DNA of 64,000 bases. It comes from Ruminococcus sp. Lineage in GTDB: Bacteria; Bacillota; Clostridia; Oscillospirales; Acutalibacteraceae. The number at the start of each line of letters is the position of its first letter. Within the stretch, counting starts at the first letter, position 1. Positions 26,150-34,962 of the stretch are shown piece by piece. The DNA lies in contig SFIQ01000003.1 in NCBI GenBank assembly GCA_004555265.1, positions 124,001-188,000 on the forward strand, in the 5' to 3' direction. A model generated the notes under the pieces. The model saw only the letters and a program-made list of their open reading frames with translations, did not search any database and was not told the DNA's origin. The position numbers and the translations under genes are program-made.

Positions 26150-26875
26150 TTGGACGCGTTTTTAACACAGTTTGAATATCTCACCCGCTATCTGCTTGCG
26201 GGAATTGCAGTGTTTATTGTTTTGCGGTGCGTGGTGTCGCTGTTCCGTCTGCGCCCGCGAAGAGAAGTCTTGGCAACGCTTATAAACCTTGCCGACGACA
26301 GCGAAATCGAAATTGAAAATTGGGAAACCTCTGTCGGGCGCAGTCGCTCGTGTGATATTGCGCTTCGCAAATACGGCACGGTATCGCGCTTTCACGCGGT
26401 GTTGGCACTTCGCAAAGAGGGCTGGTTTGTCTTTGACACCGAATCGAAAACGGGCGTATATGTCAACGGCGAGCAAATCCGCCGTTCTGCCGAAGTGAAA
26501 GACGGCGACACCATATCTTTCGGCAACGCGGTCATGCGCTTTCAGTCGAACGGCTACGGCGAAGAAAGCGGTGACGGCACGGTTCAGGACTTCACCTCTG
26601 CCGCGCGGCTGGTTAATTTGGCGGACAACAGCGTGTTTTATTTGCACGGCAGTTGCCTGTTCGGGCGTGACCGCCATTGCAACATCTGTTTACCCGTGCG
26701 CGACATTTCCCCCGAACACGCCGAAATCTATTTGGCGCGCGACGGCTGGACGGTTGCCGACTTAAATTCGGAAAGCGGCACATACTTAAACGGCGAACTG
26801 GTATTCGGCGCGTACCCGTTGTATGACGGCGATATTGTCTCCTTGGGCGAATACAGTTTTATGTTCAGAGAATAA
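26150..26875 (+). CDS. Membrane-anchored protein with two FHA domains
   Basis: The 241-residue protein has one N-terminal membrane segment (about 10-35) followed by two forkhead-associated domains: the first near 60-130 (SVGRSRSCDIAL, SRFHAVL, TGVYVNGEQI) and the second near 155-240 (LFGRDRHCNICL, SPEHAEIY, SGTYLNGELV). FHA domains bind phosphothreonine peptides. The start is taken as TTG 26150 because AAAGGAA ends nine bases before it; a GTG at 26141 is too close to that site. It lies 12 bases before an FtsW/RodA gene, suggesting a role in coupling kinase signals to cell-wall synthesis. Confidence 0.85.
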   Translation: MDAFLTQFEYLTRYLLAGIAVFIVLRCVVSLFRLRPRREVLATLINLADDSEIEIENWETSVGRSRSCDIALRKYGTVSRFHAVLALRKEGWFVFDTESKTGVYVNGEQIRRSAEVKDGDTISFGNAVMRFQSNGYGEESGDGTVQDFTSAARLVNLADNSVFYLHGSCLFGRDRHCNICLPVRDISPEHAEIYLARDGWTVADLNSESGTYLNGELVFGAYPLYDGDIVSLGEYSFMFRE

Positions 26876-26887
26876 GAGGAACAAGAG

Positions 26888-28180
26888 ATGAGCGAGAACA
26901 AAAAGAAAAAACGCAGAAAGGCATACCGCAAACCCGTGAATTGGCTGTTTTTACTGCTCTTGATGACGGTTTTTCAGGTTGTCTGTATGTTGCAAATCTA
27001 TATTAACGGCACGCAGGAAAGCGATGTCACGCTGTTTACGGTGTTCGGCGTGTATATTGCCGCGGAATGGATGTACTTCTTCATTTGCGGCATTCTGTTG
27101 CGGCGAAAAAGTTTTGAAATCGAGTTGATAGCCTTTTTCTTAACCGGTATCGGGCTGTCGCTTACCACCAGCGTCTACCCCGACAAGGCGTACACGCAGT
27201 TGGCGGCGGTGCTGATGGGTATCGGCGTGTTTGCGGTGATGCTGTGGGTGTTAAGCGACACCAAGCGCGTCATTCGACTGCGTATGCCTGTTGCCGTGCT
27301 TGCGATTTTGGCGCTGGTCGGTACACTCGTTATCGGCACGGAAATCAACGGTGCGAAAAACTGGATTGTATTGGGCGGCGGCGCGCTGTCTGTGCAGCCG
27401 TCGGAACTTGTCAAAATTGCATTTGTGTTTGTCGGTGCGGCAACCTTGGAGCATTTACAGTCCACGCGGAGTTTAACCAAATACCTCGCCTTTGCGCTTG
27501 GGTGCATCGGGTGCCTGTTTTTGATGAAAGATTTCGGCACGGCGTTGATTTTCTTCTTTACCTTTATTGTCATTGCGTTTTTGCGCTCGGGCGACATCAA
27601 AACCATCTTTTTGGTATGCGCGGCGGCAGTTTTGGGTGCGTTTGGCATCATCACCTTTAAGCCGTATGTGGCAAAACGGTTTGAATCGTACCGTCATATT
27701 TGGGAATATGCCACCACCAGCGGCTACCAGCAGGTGCGTTTGCTGATTTATTCCGTCAGCGGCGGGCTGTTCGGGCTGGGGCTCGGCAACGGCAAACTGC
27801 GGAATGTCTACGCCGCGACCGAGGATTTGGCATTCGGTATGGTCTGCGAGGAATTCGGTATCATCATTGCCTTTGCGGTGCTGTTATCTTTCGTCGCATT
27901 GGTGGTATACAGCATTCGCTACGCGCAGGCGGCGCGTTCCTCGTTTTATTCGATTGCGGCGCTGGCGGCTTCGTCGCTGTTGCTGTTCCAAGCGGCACTG
28001 CATGTGTTCGGCGTGACCGATTTACTGCCGTGGACGGGCGTTACCCTCCCCTTTATTTCGCGCGGCGGTTCGAGTATGATGTGCTGTTGGGGCTTAGCGG
28101 CATTTATCAAGGCGATTGATGTGCGCACCTACAAACGGTATGACAAGGTCTTGAAAGACGGTAAGGAGGCGGCGAGATGA
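26888..28180 (+). CDS. FtsW/RodA/SpoVE-family peptidoglycan polymerase
   Basis: A 430-residue SEDS protein with about ten membrane segments, a lysine/arginine-rich N terminus, NGAKNWIVLGGGALSVQPSE (split across about 150-170, the family hallmark) and DLLPWTGVTLPFISRGGSSM near the C terminus. SEDS proteins polymerise glycan strands together with a class B PBP; the next gene, overlapping by four bases, encodes one. Whether it serves elongation, division or sporulation is not visible. Confidence 0.93.
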   Translation: MSENKKKKRRKAYRKPVNWLFLLLLMTVFQVVCMLQIYINGTQESDVTLFTVFGVYIAAEWMYFFICGILLRRKSFEIELIAFFLTGIGLSLTTSVYPDKAYTQLAAVLMGIGVFAVMLWVLSDTKRVIRLRMPVAVLAILALVGTLVIGTEINGAKNWIVLGGGALSVQPSELVKIAFVFVGAATLEHLQSTRSLTKYLAFALGCIGCLFLMKDFGTALIFFFTFIVIAFLRSGDIKTIFLVCAAAVLGAFGIITFKPYVAKRFESYRHIWEYATTSGYQQVRLLIYSVSGGLFGLGLGNGKLRNVYAATEDLAFGMVCEEFGIIIAFAVLLSFVALVVYSIRYAQAARSSFYSIAALAASSLLLFQAALHVFGVTDLLPWTGVTLPFISRGGSSMMCCWGLAAFIKAIDVRTYKRYDKVLKDGKEAAR

Positions 28181-29580
28181 AAACCATTTCCAGACGCGCG
28201 TGGATTTTATACGCGTTGGTGCTCGCGTTCCTTGCGGGGCTTTGTATCTTATTTTATACCTTTTTTACGAACGCCGACAGTTGGGCAATGAAAAAGGCAA
28301 ACCGCCATTTGTATAGCGGCAGCACCTTAACGGCGGCGGGCGCGATTACCGACGAGACCGGCGCGATTTTGGCGGATACGGCAGACGGTCAGCGCGTATA
28401 CAACGAGGACAAGACCGTCCGCACCGCCACCTTGCATGTGGTCGGCGACGCCGAGGGGTACATTGCCACGGGCGTACAGACATCTTATAAAGATACGCTG
28501 ACCGGTTATAATTTTGCCGACGGCATTTATGACATTAAAAAATACGGCAAGGGCAATGATATTCAACTTTCCGTAAACGCAGAACTGTGCGCCGAGGCTT
28601 ATGAAGCGCTCGGCAAAAACAAGGGCACGGTGGGCGTAATCAACTACAAAACCGGCAAACTCGTTTGCGTGGTGTCAAAGCCGTCGTTCGATATTCAAAA
28701 CAAACCGACCGAAAATATCAACAACGACAAAACCGGCGCGTATGACGGCGTGTATTTAAACCGCTTTTTCTCCGGCGTTTACACGCCCGGCTCGACCTTT
28801 AAGGTGATTACCGCCGCGTCGGCGATTGACAACATTGCGGATATTGACAGCCAAACCTTTAAATGCAAAGGCAGTTACCCGATTGACGGCGGTTCGGTGA
28901 AGTGCCTCGACACGCACGGCACGGTAAGTTTTGAACGCGCCTTGAATGTTTCGTGCAACAGCGCATTTGCGCAGATTGCCTTACAACTCGGCAAAGAGAA
29001 TTTGCAGGCGACTGCCGACAGTCTCGGGTTTAACCAAAGTTACTCGGTCGGCAACATTCGCCTTGCCAAAAGCAGTTTTGATGTCACCGCCGCTTCGCAG
29101 TTAGACCTCGGTTGGGCGGGCGTCGGGCAATACACCACGCTTGTAAACCCCTGCCATATGCTGATGATTACAGGCGCGATTGCGAACGGCGGTCAAGCGG
29201 TTAACCCCTATTTGGTCGAGAAAATCACCACCCAAACGGGCAAAACCGCTTTCGAGGCAGAAGTCACGGCGGGGCAACAGATGTTCTCTGCCAACACGGC
29301 GCAAAAATTACAGGAAATGCTGCGTTCCAATGTGAAAAACTACTACGGCGACGGCAAATTTAAAAATTTGGAAATGTGCGGCAAAACGGGTACAGCCGAA
29401 GTCAGTTCCGAAGATGGCGGTGCAAAACCGCACGCGTGGTTTATCGGCTATTCCGCCCGCGAGGATTTACCCTTTGCGATTGTGGTCGTGGTTGAAAACG
29501 GCGGTGGCGGCAGTTCGGTCGCCATCCCCGTGGCAAATAAAACCATGCAAAAGGTTGCGGATTTGTACGGAACGAAATAA
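28177..29580 (+). CDS. Class B penicillin-binding protein (transpeptidase)
   Basis: The 467-residue protein has one N-terminal membrane anchor (about 7-30) and a transpeptidase domain with PGSTFK (nucleophile Ser206), SCNSAF (SxN) and CGKTGTAE (KTG). It is short for a PBP2 and resembles the PbpA type paired with RodA in actinobacteria. It starts inside the stop of the SEDS gene and ends before a bidirectional terminator. It crosslinks peptidoglycan outside the membrane. Confidence 0.93.
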   Translation: MKTISRRAWILYALVLAFLAGLCILFYTFFTNADSWAMKKANRHLYSGSTLTAAGAITDETGAILADTADGQRVYNEDKTVRTATLHVVGDAEGYIATGVQTSYKDTLTGYNFADGIYDIKKYGKGNDIQLSVNAELCAEAYEALGKNKGTVGVINYKTGKLVCVVSKPSFDIQNKPTENINNDKTGAYDGVYLNRFFSGVYTPGSTFKVITAASAIDNIADIDSQTFKCKGSYPIDGGSVKCLDTHGTVSFERALNVSCNSAFAQIALQLGKENLQATADSLGFNQSYSVGNIRLAKSSFDVTAASQLDLGWAGVGQYTTLVNPCHMLMITGAIANGGQAVNPYLVEKITTQTGKTAFEAEVTAGQQMFSANTAQKLQEMLRSNVKNYYGDGKFKNLEMCGKTGTAEVSSEDGGAKPHAWFIGYSAREDLPFAIVVVVENGGGGSSVAIPVANKTMQKVADLYGTK

Positions 29581-29680
29581 GCAGTCGGGCGGCATGGTTT
29601 TGCCTTTGCCCAACCATGCGAATATAAATATAGAGCAAAATTGGGGGTTGTATTTGTCCTCCTGATCGAAGCGAAGAATG

Positions 29681-29735
29681 GCAAAGCCCCGTAGGAAACA
29701 GCAGAATTACTGTCACCTACGGGGCTTTGCATTTT
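29681..29735. terminator. Bidirectional terminator
   Basis: A 15-bp perfect stem (29681-29695/29716-29730) with a 20-base loop, followed by ATTTTC on the plus strand. It separates the convergent PBP and GH28 genes. The preceding 29655-29680 holds a degraded remnant of the interspersed repeat (CTGATCGAAGCGAAGA). Confidence 0.8.
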
Positions 29736-29755
29736 CAAAAGCGCTAAAAAGCGCA

Positions 29756-31114
29756 TTATTGTATGTGTACCGCGTCGAGCGTGTCGTTTGCCGCCGCGCC
29801 GTCAAACCGCACAAGCGAAAGATTTTCGCAGTGTTCGGCGTCGAGCGCATAGGCGTATTCGTCGCAAACTTTGCCAAAGCGTACCTTTGTCTTTTCAATG
29901 GTCACATGGTCGGCATACCGCAAAAAGAAGCCTGCGTTTTTGTGGCTTTCCACGCCGTAATCTATGCACGGGCGCAAATCGTACAGCCCGCACGCCCATT
30001 TGGAAGTCTTTGTCACTTCCACCTGCACATTTTCAAAGGAAATATCCTCTAAATGATTGTCCGCGTTGCCGTGCAAAAGCACGCCGTTTTCGCCTTTGCA
30101 GGTGATGTTTTTAAAACGGATATTTTTAATTTTTCCCGATTTCGTGTTGCTATCACGGTTAAATGTGGTCAACACAATCGGCTCTGCCGTGCCCCACCAA
30201 TCGGGGCAAAAACGGCGCGTTTCAATGATAATGTCGGAATACGAAACATTTTCCACATTGCCGCCGTCGCGGATTTGAATGGACAGCCCGCGGTTACTTC
30301 TCGAAATGATGCAGTTGGAAACGAGCACATTGCGAAAATCGCCCACGCCCTCTGTGCCGATTTTGATTGCCGCGGAAGTAGAAATGAGCGTACAGCCCGA
30401 AATTACAATGTTCTCACACGGGCCGTATTCCGCGTTGCCTTTTGAGGTCTTTAAGCAAATACAATCGTCCGCGCATTCCACATGGCAGTTTGTAATCCGC
30501 ACATTCGAGCAATGGTCGGGGTCAATGCCGTCGGAGTTGGCAACATCCAAATCGTTCAAAATGCGGATAGAGTCAATGCGCACATCGTCACAGCCCGCGG
30601 GGTGAAGTGTCCAAAACGGCGCGTCCGTAATGGTGACATCGCGCACGGTGATGTGGTTGCTTTTCTCAATATAAATCACCGTCGGACGCGGATAAAAATC
30701 GCCCGTAACATAGTATTGATCTTTTCGTTTCACGAAACTGTGCCCGTTTGCGTCAATTACGCCCTCACCCGAAATCGTGCAACCGTCCGCCTCAAAGCCA
30801 TATAAAAATACAAAAGACGGCTTGCCCGTTACGGGGTTGCCGACAAGCGCGGTTTTCGGGTCATTGATGTGCGCGCACGGGCGAATATAGCCGTTTATAT
30901 CGGCGGTGGCTTTTAAGCACGCGCCTTTTTGCAGATGCAATTCGACATTATTTCGCAATTGCAACGCGTCGCTGTAATAGGTTTTGCCGCTTGTGAGCAC
31001 CACCGTACCGCCGCCGTTTTGCGCCGCCGCGTCGAGCGCAGACTGTATGGCCTGAACATCATTTTGCACGCCGTCGCCGTGCGCGCCGTAGTCCTCGGGA
31101 TAAAAATAAAGCAT
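29756..31114 (-). CDS. Glycoside hydrolase family 28 (polygalacturonase-like)
   Basis: A 452-residue right-handed beta-helix protein. The start DYGAHGDGVQNDVQAIQSAL is the pectate-lyase-superfamily cap; the catalytic region has NSDGIDPDHC (near 195), CADDCICLKT and SAAIKIGTEG, matching the Asp clusters of GH28, though the usual GHG motif is altered. No signal peptide is visible, so it probably acts on imported oligosaccharides. GAAGGTG precedes the ATG. Exact substrate (galacturonide, rhamnogalacturonan or other) is not determined. Confidence 0.85.
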   Translation of the reverse strand: MLYFYPEDYGAHGDGVQNDVQAIQSALDAAAQNGGGTVVLTSGKTYYSDALQLRNNVELHLQKGACLKATADINGYIRPCAHINDPKTALVGNPVTGKPSFVFLYGFEADGCTISGEGVIDANGHSFVKRKDQYYVTGDFYPRPTVIYIEKSNHITVRDVTITDAPFWTLHPAGCDDVRIDSIRILNDLDVANSDGIDPDHCSNVRITNCHVECADDCICLKTSKGNAEYGPCENIVISGCTLISTSAAIKIGTEGVGDFRNVLVSNCIISRSNRGLSIQIRDGGNVENVSYSDIIIETRRFCPDWWGTAEPIVLTTFNRDSNTKSGKIKNIRFKNITCKGENGVLLHGNADNHLEDISFENVQVEVTKTSKWACGLYDLRPCIDYGVESHKNAGFFLRYADHVTIEKTKVRFGKVCDEYAYALDAEHCENLSLVRFDGAAANDTLDAVHIQ

Positions 31115-31219
31115 AACAACACCTTCGGAAATTCAAAATTCAATCTACTATACCACAAACCCCGCCGCAAGGCAATAACTTTTGCGTTGTGGCGGGGACT
31201 TTTTCTCGTTTCGGCGGGG

Positions 31220-31275
31220 TGTGCATGATTGTCATTCCGAGATGTTCGCCGAAGTATCTCATTTCGACATTTTTC
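31220..31275. repeat. Degraded interspersed repeat
   Basis: GATTGTCATTCCGAGATG and GCCGAAGTATCTCATTTCG resemble the GTCATTCTGA...GCCGAAGAATCTCGTTTC part of the repeat copies at 33165 and 52690. Confidence 0.55.
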
Positions 31276-31322
31276 TTTTTCAATCGAAACGGTACGGTCG
31301 TTCCTTGCGCACGAAATACGCT

Positions 31323-31721
31323 TTACAGGTCAAATGCCAACGGCAGTAACTCTTGCAGGGTATGTGCTTCGCAGTCCAACGTATCATCACCGAAAATCAC
31401 CTGAAAATCGGGCGCGCAAAACTCCGACAATACCTGACGGCACACGCCGCACGGCGTACAAAAATGCTGATATACGCCGTCTTTGTCGCAACCGACCACC
31501 GCCAACGCCGCAAAATCCGTTTCGCCCGCGCTGATTGCCGAAAACAGCGCCACACGCTCGGCGCAGACCGTCGGCGAAAAACTTTTGTTTTCAATATTGC
31601 AACCCAAATAGACCTTGCCTTGCTTTGTCAAAAGTGCCGCACCCACGCGAAACCCCGAATACGGCGCATAGGCGTTTTTTTGCGCGTCCAGCGCACAAGT
31701 GACCAATTCTTGCGGTGTCAC
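31323..31721 (-). CDS. cdd: Cytidine deaminase
   Basis: A 132-residue homotetrameric-type cytidine deaminase: APYSGFRVGAAL near 20, GCNIENKSFSPTVCAERVA near 43 (the CAE zinc/catalytic motif) and CTPCGVCRQVLSEF near 90 (PCxxC). It deaminates cytidine and deoxycytidine for pyrimidine salvage. The start is GTG 31721, eight bases after GGGGAG; an upstream ATG has no site. It has its own promoter. Confidence 0.94.
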   Translation of the reverse strand: MTPQELVTCALDAQKNAYAPYSGFRVGAALLTKQGKVYLGCNIENKSFSPTVCAERVALFSAISAGETDFAALAVVGCDKDGVYQHFCTPCGVCRQVLSEFCAPDFQVIFGDDTLDCEAHTLQELLPLAFDL

Positions 31722-31752
31722 AAAAACCACTCCCCTTTTTGTGTTCTCTTTT

Positions 31753-31781
31753 ATCATACCGAAAATTGCACAAAAATTCAA
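31753..31781 (-). promoter_or_regulatory. Promoter of cdd
   Basis: Minus strand: TTGAAT (31776-31781), 17 bases, TATGAT (31753-31758). Confidence 0.75.
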
Positions 31782-31850
31782 CCCGTCCCACGGTCTTTTT
31801 GCGTGTCCCGCACCATATCCATAAAGCAGAACGATGTGGGAGGGATTTTG

Positions 31851-33128
31851 ATGGAAGTATTACGGTACGGTGCACGCGGCACGGCGGTTTACTACTTGCA
31901 GTTGGCGCTCATACGCGCGGGCTATACAGACCTCGCTTTGGACGGCGTATTCGGCGGTGCTACGGCGGAGGCAGTGCGCGATTTTCAGCGCAAAAACGGA
32001 CTTTCACCCGACGGCGCAGTCGGCAAACGCACTTGGGCGAAACTGTATCCGTATTTAAAGGGTTACACCACACATATTGTGAAAAGCGGCGACACGCTGT
32101 TCGCGCTTTCCCAACGCTACAATACGCCGCTCTACCGTATTTTGCTTGCCAATCCGACGGTCAACCCGCAAAATATGCAAGTGGGTACGCGGGTACAAAT
32201 CCCGTTTGATTTTCCGCTGGTGCCGACGAATGTCCCCTATTCCTCTATCCTCACCGCGTGGATTGTGGAGGGGCTTTCGGTGCGGTATCCGTTTTTGGAA
32301 AGCGGCAGTACCGGCAACAGCGTAATGGGAAAATCCATTTCCTTTTTGCGCATCGGCACAGGCGAAAAGCAGGTGTTTTACAACGCATCGCATCACGCCA
32401 ATGAATGGCTGACTACGCCCGTATTGCTCAAATTTGCCGAAGAATATGCCGACAGTTACGCCTTGGGAGAAAAACTCGGTGATGTACTCGCCGCGCGGCT
32501 GTTTCGGGAGTACAGCCTGTATTTGGTGCCGATGGTCAATCCCGACGGCGTGGATTTGGTGACGGGTATGCGCACAAGCGGCGGGTATTACAACCGCGCG
32601 CGGCAGATTGCCGACGCCTACCCCGAAATACCGTTCCCGAACGGCTGGAAAGCCAATATTGAGGGTGTGGATTTGAATTTGCAGTATCCCGCGAGTTGGG
32701 AAGAAGCGAAACGCATTAAATATGCGCAAGGCTTCCGCACGCCTGCCCCGCGGGATTTCGTCGGCACGGCGCCGTTGGTCGCACCCGAAAGTTTTTCGAT
32801 GTTCACCTTTACGCGCACGCACAATTTCCTGCTGACGCTCTCGTACCACAGCCAAGGGGAAATTATTTATTGGAAATATCTCGATTACGAGCCGGCGCGC
32901 TCTCGCGAAATTGCCGAATATTTCGGCGAGGTCAGCGGCTACGCAGTGGAGGAAACGCCTTATGCTTCGGGGTTTGCGGGGTATAAGGATTGGTTTATTG
33001 AAACCTATGACCGCCCCGGGTATACCATTGAAATCGGGCGCGGGCAAAGCCCCCTGCCGCTGTCGCAGTTTGCCGAGATTTATAAAGACAATTTCGGCAT
33101 TCTGCTCGGCGGTATGACGCAGATTTAG
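31851..33128 (+). CDS. M14 gamma-D-glutamyl-diamino acid peptidase with peptidoglycan-binding and LysM domains
   Basis: The 425-residue protein starts with a peptidoglycan-binding domain (about 5-60; VFGGATAEAVRDFQRKNGL), then LysM (about 70-113; VKSGDTLFALSQRYNT), then an M14 zinc carboxypeptidase domain: SHHANEW gives the HxxE ligands, LSYHSQGE the third ligand and YTIEIGRG the catalytic Glu. This order matches endopeptidase I of Bacillus sphaericus, which cuts D-Glu(gamma)-diaminopimelate bonds. No signal peptide is seen, so it may act in the spore or during recycling. GGGAGGG stands before ATG 31851. Confidence 0.92.
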   Translation: MEVLRYGARGTAVYYLQLALIRAGYTDLALDGVFGGATAEAVRDFQRKNGLSPDGAVGKRTWAKLYPYLKGYTTHIVKSGDTLFALSQRYNTPLYRILLANPTVNPQNMQVGTRVQIPFDFPLVPTNVPYSSILTAWIVEGLSVRYPFLESGSTGNSVMGKSISFLRIGTGEKQVFYNASHHANEWLTTPVLLKFAEEYADSYALGEKLGDVLAARLFREYSLYLVPMVNPDGVDLVTGMRTSGGYYNRARQIADAYPEIPFPNGWKANIEGVDLNLQYPASWEEAKRIKYAQGFRTPAPRDFVGTAPLVAPESFSMFTFTRTHNFLLTLSYHSQGEIIYWKYLDYEPARSREIAEYFGEVSGYAVEETPYASGFAGYKDWFIETYDRPGYTIEIGRGQSPLPLSQFAEIYKDNFGILLGGMTQI

Positions 33129-33645
33129 GCATAAAACAGGGCGGGCACTGTGTGCCCGCCCGATTGTCATTCTGAGGCGTTGCCGAAGAATCTCGTTTCC
33201 AATGCGCTTTGTGTACTTTTTGAGATCCTTCGCTTCGCTCAGGATGACAAATTTGGGTTTGTAGGGCAAACGCATTCTATTTCTTGCGTAGGAGGCGACG
33301 ACTCGGCGCCCCGTTGTAGGGGCGGGTTTCCACGCCCGCCCGTCGATTTTGATGTGATTTTGCGGAACAACACGGAGGTTGTTTCCTACTCGTAGGGGCG
33401 AACTGTGTTCGCCCGCGTAATTTGATATAATTTTACGGAACGGTCAAGACCGTTCCCTACGATTGTAGGGGCGATTCACGAATCGCCCGCCGTTTCCGCC
33501 CCTTCGAGAGGGAGCATAAGCGGCGGGAGCAAGCCCCCGCCCTACTCTATTATAACAGACATTTCCCCTATCAGGGGAATCACCCCCGCCCTACCCTAAT
33601 CCTGTATTTCGTTCGTTCCAAAAACACCCCTACAAACCCAAATTT
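33129..33645. repeat. Repeat-rich gap without genes
   Basis: The gap starts with an inverted GGGCGGGCAC/GTGCCCGCCC (33140-33162), followed by the interspersed repeat (GTCATTCTGA at 33168 to CGCTCAGGATGACAAAT at 33253). Several TAGGGGCG...CGCCCG units then follow near 33313-33350, 33393-33417 and 33467-33492. Between them the sequence is variable. No protein-coding pattern is convincing. Confidence 0.8.
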
Positions 33646-33653
33646 ATGCATAA

Positions 33654-33687
33654 AAATGCACACCGAAAAAATTTCGGTGTGCGCATT
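33654..33687 (-). terminator. Terminator of nagB
   Basis: CACACCGAAA-type stem with AAATGC/GCATTT flanks (33654-33668/33671-33687). On the minus strand it ends in GCATTTTTAT, 36 bases after the nagB stop. Confidence 0.75.
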
Positions 33688-33722
33688 TGGATATATTCTT
33701 TTTAACTTGCGGCGTTTTGCGC

Positions 33723-34442
33723 TTACAGCAACTTTGCCGCGGCGGTGTCCATATAGACTTCAACATCGTGATGAAACTGCAAAATCGACGCGGGACAACT
33801 CGGCGCGACCTGCCCGTCAATCATCGCTTTCATCGCGTCGGCTTTCGCACTGCCGGTGGCGATCAGCACAATCTTTTTCGCCTGCATAATTGAGCCGACA
33901 CCCATGGTAAGCGCGTAATGCGGCATCGGATTTTCATCAAAATATTTGGAATTTGCCTCAATCGTGCTTTCGGTGAGTTTCACCTTAAACGCGCCTTTGG
34001 TGAAATACGAGGACGGCTCGTTGAAACCGATATGCCCGTTTCTGCCGATGCCCAAAAGTTGAATATCCACCCCCGCATGGCTAAGCGCCTCGTCATAGCG
34101 CTTGCACTCCGCTTCGACATCTTGCGCGTTGCCGTCCAAGAAGTGCACATTTTCCTCTAAAATATCGGTGTGGTCGAACAACTCTTTATGCATAAAAGTA
34201 TAGTAACTGTTTTTATCCGACTTCGGCAAATCCACATACTCGTCCAGATTATAGGTGCAAACCTGTTTTAAACTGACATTTCCCTTTTGACATTCGCCGT
34301 AGATATACTGATAGGTCGGCACGGGCGACGCACCCGTGGCAAGCCCCAAAACGATATTCGGCTTTTTCTGTATCGCTTCTACAAACAATTTGCCGACTGC
34401 CTCGCCGATTTGCGCGGCGTTTTCCATAACTGTGATTTTCAT
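33723..34442 (-). CDS. nagB: Glucosamine-6-phosphate deaminase
   Basis: The 239-residue enzyme has LGLATGASPVPTYQYI near 37, YNLDEYVDL near 66, LGIGRNGHIGFNEPSS near 115 (active-site residues) and ALTMGVGSIMQAK near 165. It converts glucosamine-6-phosphate to fructose-6-phosphate and ammonia. The usual length is about 240, supporting ATG 34442 with GGTGAG upstream. nagA is not adjacent. Confidence 0.95.
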   Translation of the reverse strand: MKITVMENAAQIGEAVGKLFVEAIQKKPNIVLGLATGASPVPTYQYIYGECQKGNVSLKQVCTYNLDEYVDLPKSDKNSYYTFMHKELFDHTDILEENVHFLDGNAQDVEAECKRYDEALSHAGVDIQLLGIGRNGHIGFNEPSSYFTKGAFKVKLTESTIEANSKYFDENPMPHYALTMGVGSIMQAKKIVLIATGSAKADAMKAMIDGQVAPSCPASILQFHHDVEVYMDTAAAKLL

Positions 34443-34472
34443 ACGCTCACCCACTTCACATTTTGAAACCAT

Positions 34473-34500
34473 ATTGTACCATATTTTTCCGCATTTGCAA
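34473..34500 (-). promoter_or_regulatory. Promoter of nagB
   Basis: Minus strand: TTGCAA (34495-34500), 16 bases, TACAAT (34473-34478). Confidence 0.7.
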
Positions 34501-34526
34501 ACGGTTTTCAAAAGTTTTTCGCTTTC

Positions 34527-34555
34527 TTGTCAAATCCGCCGAAAAATGCTATACT
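34527..34555 (+). promoter_or_regulatory. Promoter of acpS-nnr
   Basis: TTGTCA (34527-34532), 17 bases, TATACT (34550-34555), 30 bases before the acpS ATG. Confidence 0.78.
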
Positions 34556-34584
34556 GCATATAACAGAGAAAAAGGAGTAGCGGT

Positions 34585-34962
34585 ATGCTGAAAAACGGCA
34601 TTGACTTAATAGAAATCGAACGAATTCGGCACTCTTGCGAAAATCCGACATTTATAAACCGCGTATTCGGGGAAAAGGAGCGTGCGCAATTCTCGGCGCA
34701 AGCACACCCCGCAACACATATGGCGGGCGCATTCGCGGCAAAAGAGGCGTTTGCAAAAGCCCTCGGCACGGGAATTCGCGGCTTTTCGCTTTGCGAAGTC
34801 GAGGTTTTGCACGATGCCCTCGGCGCGCCGTATTTTGCGCTTTCGGGGCAGGCAAAAGCGCTTGCCGACGCGCAGAATTTGGAATTCGCGTTGAGCATTA
34901 CCCACACCGACACCCTCGCGGCGGCGTTTGTCACCGCATACAGAAAAGGAGAAGTCTTATGA
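34585..34962 (+). CDS. acpS: Holo-[acyl-carrier-protein] synthase
   Basis: A 125-residue phosphopantetheinyl transferase with GIDLIEIERI at the start (metal-binding Asp), FAAKEAFAKALGTGIRGF near 50 and ALSITHTDTLAAAFV near 100. It attaches 4'-phosphopantetheine to acyl carrier protein. AAGGAG precedes the ATG, and its stop overlaps the start of nnr, an arrangement common in Firmicutes. Confidence 0.94.
   Translation: MLKNGIDLIEIERIRHSCENPTFINRVFGEKERAQFSAQAHPATHMAGAFAAKEAFAKALGTGIRGFSLCEVEVLHDALGAPYFALSGQAKALADAQNLEFALSITHTDTLAAAFVTAYRKGEVL

Noticed and set aside
32055..33275. A 406-codon open frame opposite the M14 peptidase
   Set aside because: It has no family motifs, covers the peptidase antisense and runs into repeats; GC-biased codons of the real gene leave the opposite strand open.
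33129..33645. A CRISPR array
   Set aside because: Repeated TAGGGGCG/CGCCCG units are palindromic, unevenly spaced and differ in inner sequence; no cas gene is near.
34635..34958. N-terminal extension of the nnr frame through acpS
   Set aside because: The extension lies over acpS in another frame; the YjeF domain starts at MMRILSAEEI at 34959 with a good ribosome binding site.
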